A stretch of 23,277 bases of DNA from Nitrospira sp. ST-bin4 (GCA_002083565.1 MSXM01000043.1:85855-109131), one strand, 5' to 3'; positions 15,771-23,027 are shown, counted from the first letter of the stretch. A program made the numbers and translations. The notes: generated by a model from the sequence alone, not told the origin.

Positions 15771-18254
15771 TTACTCACCGACCTTCTCGACCAGTACTCG
15801 ATAATGACTCGCTTCCGACTCCAGCGCCTCTTGCAGCAACACTTTGTGGCCATCGTTCTTGAGGCTCATCGGCACGTTCTTGATCGGCTCACCCGCATCC
15901 AGCCAGACTTCGAGCTGCTCGCCGGCATCCATCATTTCCAATTTCAGCTTCGTCTTCACGTAATTGAGCGGACAGGCCACGCCACGCAGGTCGTACACCG
16001 GCGCGCCGGCCTGAGCAGGAACAGCCGTGGTCACCTCGGCTGGCGCCGGCGGGGCCGGAGCTTGTACTTCCTGCACCGGGGCCAATTTCAGATCCTTGCC
16101 CATCTGTTCGGTCGCCGCCCGACAGGCATCGACGAATCCCTTTGCAAAGGCCATCTTTTCGCGCGCCGATTGCTCCGTCGTCTCCTTCGGACCGAGATCC
16201 CCGACGGTCTGATTCAGATTCCGGTAGATCGGAGACACCATGCCCTTCTGGGCAATCCGGCTGTCGAATTCAATGAAGGTTTCGGAATCGGTCGACGGCT
16301 CAAGCCCCTCCGTCACCAGCAATGCTTTGGCCGCCGCCAGCACCGCGCGGTACGACTTGTTCACGGAGACGGAAAACTGGTGATTGTCCACCAGGAGTTT
16401 CGCCTGGTAGAGCTCCTGATCGGCTTCGAGAATGCCGTTTTCGATCATCTCAAGGGCACCGCCGGCGCATTCGCCCGGCCCAAGATCTTCGAGAATAAAC
16501 TCGTCTTCCCCCTCCCAATCATAATAATAGGTCGGGTCATCCTCATAGGCCGGAACGATCGTGTAGGGGATCAATTCGTCTTTCAATTTGTTTTTCCCCA
16601 CACGGACGATGAAGCCCGGAAGGCCTTCGTTCGCCAGGCGGTCGCGGCGATAGACATCGATCAAATGAGTGAGCGCCGCCGGCACCGCTTTGGCCGGCAG
16701 TTTGACCGTCATCTGGCCGATACGGGGCGTGCCGTTGACGGAACCGCCCAGATGCAATTCATAATGCGGGGCGACATGGTTCCCCAGGCGTTTGCCCACC
16801 CCGTGCAGGCCGATCGTAGAAATGTGGTGCTGCGCGCAGGAATTGTGGCAGCCGCTGATTTTCACATCGACGCCCGCCAGGTCCTCCGGCACCCGGCCTG
16901 CCGGAAACACCTCGGCCAGCGCACGCGCCAGTCCCTTGGAGGATGTAATGCCCAATCCGCAAGTATCGGTGCCGGGACAGGCAATAATATCCTCGACCAA
17001 TTCGGCTCCCGGATCGGCCAAGCCGTGCAGGGACAGATCGTCGTAGAGCGCCTCAATGTGATCCTCGGGAATCCACCGGATGACGAGATTCTGATTGATA
17101 GTTGTCCGGAGATTACCGTTGGAATAGCGCTCAGCAAGATCCGCCACAACGAGCAGCTGCTCCGACGTAATGTCGCCCATAAACAATTTGATGGCTGCGG
17201 TGGCGTATCCAGCTTGCTTCTGCGGCACCACGTTTGTCCGTTTCCACATCTGAAACGGTGTCTCCTGCCCGATGTGACCGGCAGGTCCATTTCCATTCGT
17301 GGCAGCAGGGCTCGATCCGTTTTTAGCCGGCATGATCAGCGCCGTCGGTTCATCCTGATGTTGGAGTAGCCGAATCCCCTGATCCTTGGGAACACTGTGA
17401 CCCATCGAGGCATAGGCCGCTTCCCATCGGCGCTTGAATTCCTCGAACCCCAATTTATCGATAACGAACTTCAGACGGGCCTTATTCCGGTTCTTCCGAT
17501 TACCCAACGTATCGAACACTTTGATGACCGCTTCAATACTCGGAATCAGCTCATCCATCGGCGTAAATTCGCGCAACAGTTGCGCGACGCGCGGCGCAGA
17601 CCCGAGCCCGCCGCCGGCCACCATACGGAAACCGATGGCTCCGTCCGCCCGCTTGGCGGCCAGAAGCCCAATGTCGTGGATAGGAGTCAGGGCGCAATCG
17701 TGAGCACATCCCGAAAAAGCGATCTTAAACTTCCGCGGCAAACTCTGATTGAGCGGATTGCGCAGAAGATGGTATGCAATCGTCTTCGCATAGGGAGTGA
17801 CATCGAAGACTTCGCCCCGGCAGACACCGGCTAAGTGGCACGCCGTGACATTGCGCACCGTATTGGCGCAGGCTTCCCTCGTCGTCAGTCCGACTTCGGC
17901 CAACCCCCGCATGATCGTCGGCACGTCCTTCAGCTCGACGAAATGGAGCTGGATGTCCTGACGCGTCGTGACATGGCCGACCCCTGTGGCGTACCGGTCA
18001 GCTAACTCCGCAACTTGGCGGAGCTGATTGGCGGAAATCCCTCCGAACGGAATTTTGATCCGCACCATCTGCACACCAGGCTGCCGCTGCCCATAAATTC
18101 CGTGCTGGAGACGGAACGGCCGGAAAAGATCCGGGGAACCATCGCCGGCGATCAGCCTCATGGCCTCGGCTTCAAAAGTTTCGATTTCTTCTGCAATGGA
18201 AGGCGGAATAGGAACCGTCTTGATGTCCACTGTCTTCAGGCGTTGGGGAGTCAT
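15771..18254 (-). CDS. Ferredoxin-type sulfite reductase with duplicated cluster motifs, fused to a TusA domain
   Basis: Siroheme/[4Fe-4S] sulfite (or nitrite) reductase of 827 residues; by context it reduces sulfite to sulfide. The N-half shows basic siroheme-site blocks (TTRQDIQLH near 96, RKFKIAFSG near 174) and four cysteines, C139, C145, C183, C187. The C-half has C426, C432, C469, C473 in the same C-x5-C...C-x3-C pattern. Residues about 590-725 are a helical domain I cannot name with confidence, perhaps HEPN-like. After a Pro/Ala linker, residues 751-827 are a TusA sulfur carrier with CPLNYVK (C761). No flavoprotein partner is encoded here, so ferredoxin is the likely electron donor. 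The ATG at 18254 has a GAGGAG ribosome site; the GTG at 18272 lies upstream of that site. Confidence 0.9.
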   Translation of the reverse strand: MTPQRLKTVDIKTVPIPPSIAEEIETFEAEAMRLIAGDGSPDLFRPFRLQHGIYGQRQPGVQMVRIKIPFGGISANQLRQVAELADRYATGVGHVTTRQDIQLHFVELKDVPTIMRGLAEVGLTTREACANTVRNVTACHLAGVCRGEVFDVTPYAKTIAYHLLRNPLNQSLPRKFKIAFSGCAHDCALTPIHDIGLLAAKRADGAIGFRMVAGGGLGSAPRVAQLLREFTPMDELIPSIEAVIKVFDTLGNRKNRNKARLKFVIDKLGFEEFKRRWEAAYASMGHSVPKDQGIRLLQHQDEPTALIMPAKNGSSPAATNGNGPAGHIGQETPFQMWKRTNVVPQKQAGYATAAIKLFMGDITSEQLLVVADLAERYSNGNLRTTINQNLVIRWIPEDHIEALYDDLSLHGLADPGAELVEDIIACPGTDTCGLGITSSKGLARALAEVFPAGRVPEDLAGVDVKISGCHNSCAQHHISTIGLHGVGKRLGNHVAPHYELHLGGSVNGTPRIGQMTVKLPAKAVPAALTHLIDVYRRDRLANEGLPGFIVRVGKNKLKDELIPYTIVPAYEDDPTYYYDWEGEDEFILEDLGPGECAGGALEMIENGILEADQELYQAKLLVDNHQFSVSVNKSYRAVLAAAKALLVTEGLEPSTDSETFIEFDSRIAQKGMVSPIYRNLNQTVGDLGPKETTEQSAREKMAFAKGFVDACRAATEQMGKDLKLAPVQEVQAPAPPAPAEVTTAVPAQAGAPVYDLRGVACPLNYVKTKLKLEMMDAGEQLEVWLDAGEPIKNVPMSLKNDGHKVLLQEALESEASHYRVLVEKVGE

Positions 18255-18325
18255 TGGCGCATCTCCTCTCACTCTCGTTCCCGCAAAACACTCTTTTAAG
18301 CGGATGCCGATCGTTATCCTAATTT

Positions 18326-18775
18326 CTAAATGTGGTACATCGGGTTACGGTGCTGTTCGATCGCACGCTGGCGACTGGCTAACTCATTGATCGTAATTCG
18401 ATGGAGCACATCATGTTCGGCTTCGGCCACTTGCTTCCAGACATCCCCGAGCAATAATTCCTGTTTGGGAAGATGCCGGTCGAAGGCCGAGTCCCGATGG
18501 ACGGCATGATGAAGCACCGGCCCATCTAACACTTCGAGAATATCTGCGACCGAAAGAGCTGATGGCTCTTTGAGCAGGAGATAGCCGCCTTGCGCGCCCC
18601 GGAGACTATCAATAAGCCCTGCCTTCTTCAAGGAATGGAGGACCTGTTCGAGAAATTTGATTGGAATCGCCTGCCGTTTTGCTATGGCTCTAGCCTGAAC
18701 TGGAACATCTTTTCCATTCATCGCCAGGTCAATAACCGCCATGATTCCATATGTTGTGCGTCGAGACACTTTCAT
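18326..18775 (-). CDS. Rrf2-family transcription regulator without cysteines
   Basis: The 149-residue protein has the Rrf2 winged helix: TTYGIMAVIDLA near the start, a recognition region FLEQVLHSLKKAGLI (41-55) and the wing GAQGGYLL (60-67), followed by a dimerisation helix. There is no cysteine at all, so it cannot bind an Fe-S cluster as IscR and NsrR do. In this it resembles CymR-type members that control cysteine metabolism. It reads into the sulfite reductase gene with a 71-base gap, so it is probably the first gene of the sulfur operon and its regulator. This is inference from position. The start is an ATG, with a GGAATAG sequence about 7-12 bases upstream as ribosome site. Confidence 0.9.
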   Translation of the reverse strand: MKVSRRTTYGIMAVIDLAMNGKDVPVQARAIAKRQAIPIKFLEQVLHSLKKAGLIDSLRGAQGGYLLLKEPSALSVADILEVLDGPVLHHAVHRDSAFDRHLPKQELLLGDVWKQVAEAEHDVLHRITINELASRQRAIEQHRNPMYHI

Positions 18776-18805
18776 TCTTTACTATTCCGGTATGAATTGA
18801 ACCAA

Positions 18806-18835
18806 TATCTACATCTTTGCCGACCTGGCTGTCAA
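18806..18835 (-). promoter_or_regulatory. Candidate promoter of the rrf2-sulfur assimilation operon
   Basis: Minus-strand TTGACA (18830-18835) is followed after 18 bases by TAGATA (18806-18811), placing the transcription start near 18800, about 25 bases before the Rrf2 start codon. The -35 box is perfect and the -10 box is fair. A GGT-N9-ACC dyad and the ATACCGGAAT near-palindrome just downstream could be a repressor site for the Rrf2 protein itself. Confidence 0.5.
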
Positions 18836-18941
18836 GTGGCAGCTTACCCATAGATCCGTAGCGTTTCTACAGCACGACACAATTCGCTGTTCCTCACTTC
18901 GTTATCCGTATAGCGTGAAACCCGTATCGTCGGCGATGCGA

Positions 18942-18965
18942 CGCCTGCGGCTTTGCCGCGAGGCG
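18942..18965. other. GC-rich hairpin of unknown role
   Basis: Arms 18942-18951 and 18955-18965 pair over 10 bp with a single bulged G and a TTT loop. It is not followed by a T-run in either direction, so it is not a normal intrinsic terminator. It could be a REP-like palindrome. Confidence 0.5.
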
Positions 18966-19070
18966 AGCGGGCACACCGACAGCGAAACCAGTGTCACAAT
19001 ATTTTTGATCCCACGATAACCGGAAAGGCTTGCAGGGAGCACTCCGGAAGCCTGTCTCCATAAAATTCAA

Positions 19071-19099
19071 TTGACATCGTTGGCACCCTGGGCAATAAT
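19071..19099 (+). promoter_or_regulatory. Strong sigma-70-type promoter for the Fis-like gene
   Basis: A consensus TTGACA (19071-19076) and AATAAT (19094-19099, five of six consensus bases) are separated by exactly 17 bases. Transcription would start near 19106, giving a leader of about 22 bases to the ATG at 19128. It probably also serves the HU gene. Confidence 0.8.
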
Positions 19100-19127
19100 C
19101 CGCCCCTCTTCTTCGCGTGGTGCCTTC

Positions 19128-19721
19128 ATGGCGGGTTCTTCATCTAGCTTTTCCATTCTGCTGCTGACTGCGGATACCGAGATACAGGCTCAGTTCAGAC
19201 AGGCTTTTAAGGACGCGTCTGTCTCTATCGTACGAGATGCGGCGGCCTTTCAAAAAGAGACGGCGAAACATCAGTTTGATGCTGTGGTGATAGAGTCCCG
19301 CAGCACCCATGAAGGAGCGATGCCGCTTCCCAGTCATGTCGATCCGTCTCGCAGCCTGGTCATCACCGGCTCACGCACGGTGCTGAAAAGAACGGTAAAA
19401 GCCCTCCAGCTTTTGAATCAGCACAACGGGTCCATCCCCCAGCAGGGGAAGCTCCGGGACGCCTCCCTGGAGAGCTACCTCGATATGAAGATGGGCGATT
19501 TCGTGAAAGGCATGAGGAACGGATCGGCGAAAAACCTGCACCCGATTCTGATTTCAGCCGTCGAACGCCCCTTGATTACGTCCGCGCTTGAAGAGACGCA
19601 GGGGAATCAGATTCAAGCAGCCGAGCTGCTGGGACTGAACCGAAACACATTGCGAAAAAAGATCGCGGCATTGCATATTCCTTTGAAACGCACGAGGGCC
19701 ACAACACGCCGGAGGGCGTAA
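19128..19721 (+). CDS. Fis-type DNA-binding protein with degenerate receiver-like N-terminus
   Basis: The 197-residue protein ends in a Fis-type helix-turn-helix (about 137-183): AVERPLI, then GNQIQAAELLGLNRNTLRKK. This is strikingly like E. coli Fis in both the helix before the HTH and the HTH itself. The N-terminal part (about 8-95) has the strand/helix rhythm of a response-regulator receiver (SILLLTADTE, FDAVVIES). The acidic pair and the phosphorylated Asp are not in place, so it is probably not phosphorylated. No sensor kinase is nearby. The frame also opens at a TTG at 19071, but that lies in the -35 box of the promoter; the ATG at 19128 is the start, with only a weak ribosome site. HU follows 69 bases downstream, which suggests a shared role in nucleoid organisation. 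Confidence 0.8.
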   Translation: MAGSSSSFSILLLTADTEIQAQFRQAFKDASVSIVRDAAAFQKETAKHQFDAVVIESRSTHEGAMPLPSHVDPSRSLVITGSRTVLKRTVKALQLLNQHNGSIPQQGKLRDASLESYLDMKMGDFVKGMRNGSAKNLHPILISAVERPLITSALEETQGNQIQAAELLGLNRNTLRKKIAALHIPLKRTRATTRRRA

Positions 19722-19790
19722 CGCCTCTTTATCCATGAGGTATCGTCAATCCGGACTTATTGTTTCAACACCCACCAAGGAGGGAACTCG

Positions 19791-20063
19791 ATGACAAAGG
19801 AAGAACTCATTGCGAAAATGGCCGCCTCGGCCGGGATCACGAAAGTCGCTGCCGGCACCGCCCTTGAGGCGTTCACCGGCGCAGTCACGTCCTCGCTCAA
19901 GAAAGGCCGGCGCGTGTCGCTCGTCAACTTCGGCACCTTTACCATCTCTAAGCGCAAGGCGCGGATGGGGAGAAATCCTCGAACCGGTGAAGCACTCCGT
20001 ATCCCTGCCGCCAAGGTTCCCAAGTTTTCAGCCGGTAAGGAGCTGAAGTCGGCGGTACGATAG
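19791..20063 (+). CDS. hup: HU-family histone-like DNA-binding protein
   Basis: Dimeric nucleoid protein that bends DNA without sequence specificity. The 90-residue length is typical. It starts with MTKEELIAKMA and has GRRVSLVNFGTF (39-50) and the DNA-binding arm RKARMGRNPRTGE (55-67), ending in KVPKFSAGKELKSAV. The start is fixed by a strong AAGGAGGG ribosome site 6 bases before the ATG. A clear terminator follows 23 bases after the stop. HU versus IHF cannot be fully settled by eye, but the arm and length fit HU better. Confidence 0.95.
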   Translation: MTKEELIAKMAASAGITKVAAGTALEAFTGAVTSSLKKGRRVSLVNFGTFTISKRKARMGRNPRTGEALRIPAAKVPKFSAGKELKSAVR

Positions 20064-20086
20064 ACTCAGCCGGCGATCGATTTCAC

Positions 20087-20144
20087 AAAGAGAAGGCGGC
20101 CCCTCTCGACATGGGACGGATGCCGTCTTCTCTTTGCTTTTCTT
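20087..20144 (+). terminator. Intrinsic terminator after the HU gene
   Basis: A 14-bp stem (arms 20087-20100 and 20122-20135, one G-U pair) encloses a 21-base loop and is followed by GCTTTTCTT. The T-run overlaps the start of the -35 box of the tRNA promoter. Confidence 0.85.
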
Positions 20145-20172
20145 GACACTTCGGGCACCCGTATATTAGCAT
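20143..20172 (+). promoter_or_regulatory. Promoter of tRNA-Val and possibly the thrS operon
   Basis: A consensus -35 TTGACA (20143-20148) is followed after 18 bases by TAGCAT (20167-20172). The overlapping TATTAG at 15 bases is an alternative -10. Transcription would begin about 10 bases before the tRNA. No separate thrS promoter is evident. Confidence 0.6.
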
Positions 20173-20187
20173 GCGCGGCTGTACGAT

Positions 20188-20262
20188 AGGCGCGTAGCTC
20201 AGGGGGAGAGCGCTACCTTGACACGGTAGAGGTCGACGGTTCAAGACCGTCCGCGCCTACCA
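20188..20262 (+). tRNA. tRNA-Val (anticodon GAC)
   Basis: A full cloverleaf can be folded. The acceptor stem is 20188-20194 with 20252-20258 (7 bp). The D stem begins GCTC at 20197. The anticodon stem CTACC/GGTAG (20213-20217, 20225-20229) holds the loop TTGACAC, giving anticodon GAC at 20220-20222. A 5-base variable loop is followed by the T stem GACGG/CCGTC with loop TTCAAGA. The discriminator A and CCA end (20260-20262) are encoded. It decodes GUC/GUU valine codons. The gene sits directly upstream of thrS. Confidence 0.95.
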
Positions 20263-20270
20263 CTCGGCCG

Positions 20271-20316
20271 AGGCATCCGCGTACCTCTCGGAGGCGGGGT
20301 GCCTTTGTCATTTTTT
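20271..20316 (+). terminator. Hairpin with T-run between tRNA-Val and thrS: terminator or attenuator
   Basis: AGGCATCC (20271-20278) pairs with GGGTGCCT plus a G-U (20297-20304), and a small CCT/AGG hairpin lies inside. TTT and then TTTTTT (20311-20316) follow. An alternative pairing, CCGAG (20268-20272) with CTCGG (20287-20291), would disrupt the stem. It may end tRNA transcripts while letting part of transcription continue into thrS. Confidence 0.5.
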
Positions 20317-20341
20317 GTGCGTACATCGGCTCGCATCCACG

Positions 20342-22261
20342 ATGAACATTACGATTAAAGACGGGCTCAGCAAAGATGTCCAGACCGGTCAGACGGTGGG
20401 AGACGCCCTGTCCGCGTTAGGAATCTCACTGGGCACGGATATACTGGCGGCACGCGTCAATGGAACCGTCATGGATCTCTCGCGCCCCTTGTCGGAAGAC
20501 GCGACGATTGAGCCGCTCCGGTTCGACAGCCCGGAAGGCCGTGAAGTCTACCGCCACAGCAGCACTCACCTCATGGCGCAAGCCGTGAAGGAGCTGTTCC
20601 CGACGGCTCAATTGACGATCGGGCCGGCACTGGAAGACAGCTTCTATTACGATTTCGCCTATGATCGGCCGTTTACGCCTGAGGACCTTGCCAGCATCGA
20701 AGAGCGCGCCCGTGAGATCGCCAAGCGCAGGCTGCCGATCGCCAGACGGGAGTTTTCCAAGCAGGACGCGATTGAGTTCTTCAGGGCGCGCGGCGAAAAG
20801 TACAAGGTCGAGCTGATCGAGGGGTTCCCCGACGGAGAGCCGATTTCAGCTTATACGCAAGGGGACTTCGTCGATTTGTGCCGTGGCCCGCACTTGCCTT
20901 CCACCGGCCATATCGGCGCCTTTAAACTGCTGACCACAGCGGGGGCCTATTGGCGCGGCGACGAACGCAATCCTATGCTCCAGAGGATCTACGGCACCTC
21001 GTTTCCGACGAAAACGGAACTCGACGCGCATCTGGCCAGGCTGGAAGAAATCAAGCGGCGCGACCACCGCAAGGTCGGCAAGGATCTGGACTTGATTTCC
21101 GTCCAGGATGAGATCGGCCCCGGGCTGGTGCTCTGGCACCCCAAAGGCGCGGCGATCAGGCTCCAAATAGAAAATTTCTGGCGCGAGCAGCATATCAAAG
21201 GCGGATACGAGCTGGTCTATTCTCCCCACGTCGCTCGCCTTGACCTGTGGAAAACCAGCGGACATCTCGATTACTACCGCGAGAACATGTTCGCCTCCAT
21301 GAAGCTGGAGGGCAGCGAGTATCAGCTCAAGCCGATGAACTGCCCCTACCACATCATGATCTACAAGTCCCATCTCCGCAGCTATCGGGATCTGCCCATC
21401 CGCTACGGCGAATTGGGGACTGTCTACCGCTACGAGCGGACCGGCGTCCTGCACGGATTATTGCGCGTCCGCGGCTTTACCCAGGACGATGCCCATTTGT
21501 TCTGCCGGCCCGACCAGATTGAGACCGAAGTCAGCCGGGTACTGGACTTCACATTTTTCATTTTGCAGACATTCGGGTTCACGGATTTTGAAGTCTTTCT
21601 CTCGACGAGGCCCAAAGAATCGGTGGGTGCCGATGAACATTGGACACTGGCCACCAGCGCGCTGGAGGCGGCGATCAAGAGCCGGAACATCGCCTACCGC
21701 ATGGACCCCGGCGGCGGCGCCTTCTACGGTCCGAAGATCGACATCAAGATCAAGGATGCACTGGGCCGCTCGTGGCAATGTTCCACCATCCAAGTTGATT
21801 TCAACAACCCCGAACGTTTCGAATTGAGTTATATCGGGGAAGACGGCAAGGCCCACCAGCCCATCATGATCCACCGGGCCTTGATGGGCTCGATCGAACG
21901 GTTCTTCGGAATTCTGATCGAGCATTACGGTGGAGCGTTCCCCGCATGGCTGGCGCCGGTACAGGCCACGGTGTTGAATATTACCGATAACCAGCGTGAC
22001 TATGCAGCCGCCGTCACGGCGCAATTGAAAAGCGCCGGCTTCCGGGCCGAAGCCGACATCCGCAATGAAAAGATCGGATTCAAGATACGCGAAGCGGAGA
22101 AGGCAAAAGTTCCGTTTATGCTTGTGGCGGGAGATCGCGAGGTCCAAGGCGGCACCGTCTCGGTCAGAGGTCGAAGCGGGGCAAACCTCGGAAGCATGAC
22201 GGTCGTCCAGGTCTTAGATCTATTGCGCGCCGAAACCGCGCGCGTGCGGCAGGACAGTTAA
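20342..22261 (+). CDS. thrS: Threonine-tRNA ligase
   Basis: Class II aminoacyl-tRNA synthetase that charges tRNA-Thr. The 639 residues show a TGS domain (1-60) and an editing domain with RHSSTH (H72, H76) and CRGPH (C180, H184). In the catalytic core the zinc ligands fall at C334, H385 and H511, the same numbers as in E. coli. Motif 2 is near YRYERTG (362-368), motif 3 near 511-525, and an anticodon-binding domain forms the C-terminus. The frame opens upstream at a TTG (20315) inside the T-run, but the ATG at 20342 starts the normal TGS domain. No strong ribosome site is seen, so translation may be regulated. First protein gene of thrS-infC-rpmI-rplT, the classic order. Confidence 0.96.
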   Translation: MNITIKDGLSKDVQTGQTVGDALSALGISLGTDILAARVNGTVMDLSRPLSEDATIEPLRFDSPEGREVYRHSSTHLMAQAVKELFPTAQLTIGPALEDSFYYDFAYDRPFTPEDLASIEERAREIAKRRLPIARREFSKQDAIEFFRARGEKYKVELIEGFPDGEPISAYTQGDFVDLCRGPHLPSTGHIGAFKLLTTAGAYWRGDERNPMLQRIYGTSFPTKTELDAHLARLEEIKRRDHRKVGKDLDLISVQDEIGPGLVLWHPKGAAIRLQIENFWREQHIKGGYELVYSPHVARLDLWKTSGHLDYYRENMFASMKLEGSEYQLKPMNCPYHIMIYKSHLRSYRDLPIRYGELGTVYRYERTGVLHGLLRVRGFTQDDAHLFCRPDQIETEVSRVLDFTFFILQTFGFTDFEVFLSTRPKESVGADEHWTLATSALEAAIKSRNIAYRMDPGGGAFYGPKIDIKIKDALGRSWQCSTIQVDFNNPERFELSYIGEDGKAHQPIMIHRALMGSIERFFGILIEHYGGAFPAWLAPVQATVLNITDNQRDYAAAVTAQLKSAGFRAEADIRNEKIGFKIREAEKAKVPFMLVAGDREVQGGTVSVRGRSGANLGSMTVVQVLDLLRAETARVRQDS

Positions 22262-22270
22262 CACTGACAC

Positions 22271-22286
22271 GAGGAGGTGGCTTATC
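22271..22286 (+). promoter_or_regulatory. Ribosome site fixing the ATC start of infC
   Basis: GAGGAGG (22271-22277) is followed by 6 bases and then ATC (22284-22286), in frame with infC. No ATG, GTG or TTG occurs at a usable distance; the first in-frame GTG (22302) is 24 bases from the site. A rare start codon lets IF3 limit its own synthesis, as established in E. coli, where infC starts with AUU. Confidence 0.85.
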
Positions 22287-22793
22287 GTTCCCAAACTGCG
22301 CGTGAATCGTGAAATCCGTGTCCGGGAAGTGCGGGTCATCGGCCCAGAGGGAGAGCAACTCGGTATTCTCCCCACACCGGATGCCCTTCGCCAGGCACAA
22401 GAAGGCGGCTACGATCTGGTCGAAGTAGCCCCCACCTCGGTGCCGCCGGTCTGCCGGATCATGGACTATGGCAAATACAAATACGAGCTCAGCAAGAAGG
22501 ACCATCAGAACCGGCGCCATCAGAAGTCCACGCAGGTGAAGGAAGTCAAGCTGCGGCCGCGCACAGACAAGCACGACTTGGAGATCAAGATTCGGCAGAT
22601 GAAGACGTTTCTGGAAGAGGGCAACAAGACCAAAGTCACCCTCACCTATCGAGGCCGCGAAATGGCCAACCAGGAAATGGGCCGGTCAGTGATGAATTCG
22701 GTGATCGCAGAGCTCACGCAGTGCGGCACGATCGAATATGCCCCCCGCATGGAGGGACGGAGTTTGATTATGATCGTGGCGCCGAAAAATTGA
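22284..22793 (+). CDS. infC: Translation initiation factor IF-3 (ATC start)
   Basis: Binds the 30S subunit, prevents premature 50S joining and proofreads the start codon and initiator tRNA. The 169-residue protein starts PKLRVNREIR after the initiator. It has the N-domain with GPEGEQLGI and VEVAPTSVPPVCRIMDYGKY, a lysine-rich linker (about 75-95) with KEVKLRP, and the C-domain ending in PRMEGRSLIMIVAPK. A GTG start at 22302 would remove the conserved PKLRVN segment and lie too far from the ribosome site, so I place the start at ATC. This implies autoregulation by start-codon discrimination. It lies 22 bases after thrS. Confidence 0.94.
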   Translation: MVPKLRVNREIRVREVRVIGPEGEQLGILPTPDALRQAQEGGYDLVEVAPTSVPPVCRIMDYGKYKYELSKKDHQNRRHQKSTQVKEVKLRPRTDKHDLEIKIRQMKTFLEEGNKTKVTLTYRGREMANQEMGRSVMNSVIAELTQCGTIEYAPRMEGRSLIMIVAPKN

Positions 22794-22835
22794 CGAATGT
22801 GATGCAGCAATCGGCTAACCAAAGGAATGTATGAT

Positions 22836-23027
22836 ATGAAAGTCAAAACGCATAAAGGCGCCAGCAAACGATTCTCCAAAACGGGAAGTGGAAAGATCGT
22901 CCGGCGCAAAGCGGGCAAGCGCCATCTGTTATCGCACAAGAGACACGACCATAAGCGCCGTCTGGGCGGCACGGCGATCGTCGATGCCACGTCCACCGCG
23001 GTATTGAAGCAGCTGCTCCCACGCTGA
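22836..23027 (+). CDS. rpmI: 50S ribosomal protein L35
   Basis: Small, very basic large-subunit protein, 63 residues. It shows the family opening MKVKTHKGASKRF, the TGSGKIVRRKAGKRHL block and the C-terminal LLPR. The frame opens 9 bases earlier with another ATG, but the MKVKTHKG start at 22836 is the family norm, with an AAAGGA ribosome site 9 bases upstream. It lies 42 bases after infC and 47 before rplT. Confidence 0.96.
   Translation: MKVKTHKGASKRFSKTGSGKIVRRKAGKRHLLSHKRHDHKRRLGGTAIVDATSTAVLKQLLPR

Larger units (their letters stand above)
18776..19127. other. Divergent intergenic region between the sulfur operon and the Fis-like gene
   Basis: About 350 bases without a gene. It carries divergent candidate promoters at both ends (18806-18835 minus, 19071-19099 plus) and a GC-rich hairpin in the middle (18942-18965). 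The leader of the Rrf2 gene contains an imperfect ATACCGGAAT palindrome (18784-18793 on the plus strand) that could be an operator, though this is weak. No short gene was found. Confidence 0.6.

Noticed and set aside
15804..17369. Plus-strand open frame of 521 codons
   Set aside because: Antisense shadow of the sulfite reductase gene, with biased Arg/His/Gln composition and no ribosome site.
19071..19127. TTG start of the Fis-like frame
   Set aside because: The TTG is the first half of a consensus -35 box, upstream of the expected transcription start.
20315..20341. TTG start for thrS
   Set aside because: It lies in the T-run after the hairpin, has no ribosome site, and adds residues absent from ThrRS.
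21458..22147. Minus-strand frame of 229 codons opposite thrS
   Set aside because: Shadow of the thrS catalytic and anticodon-binding domains; no motif or ribosome site.
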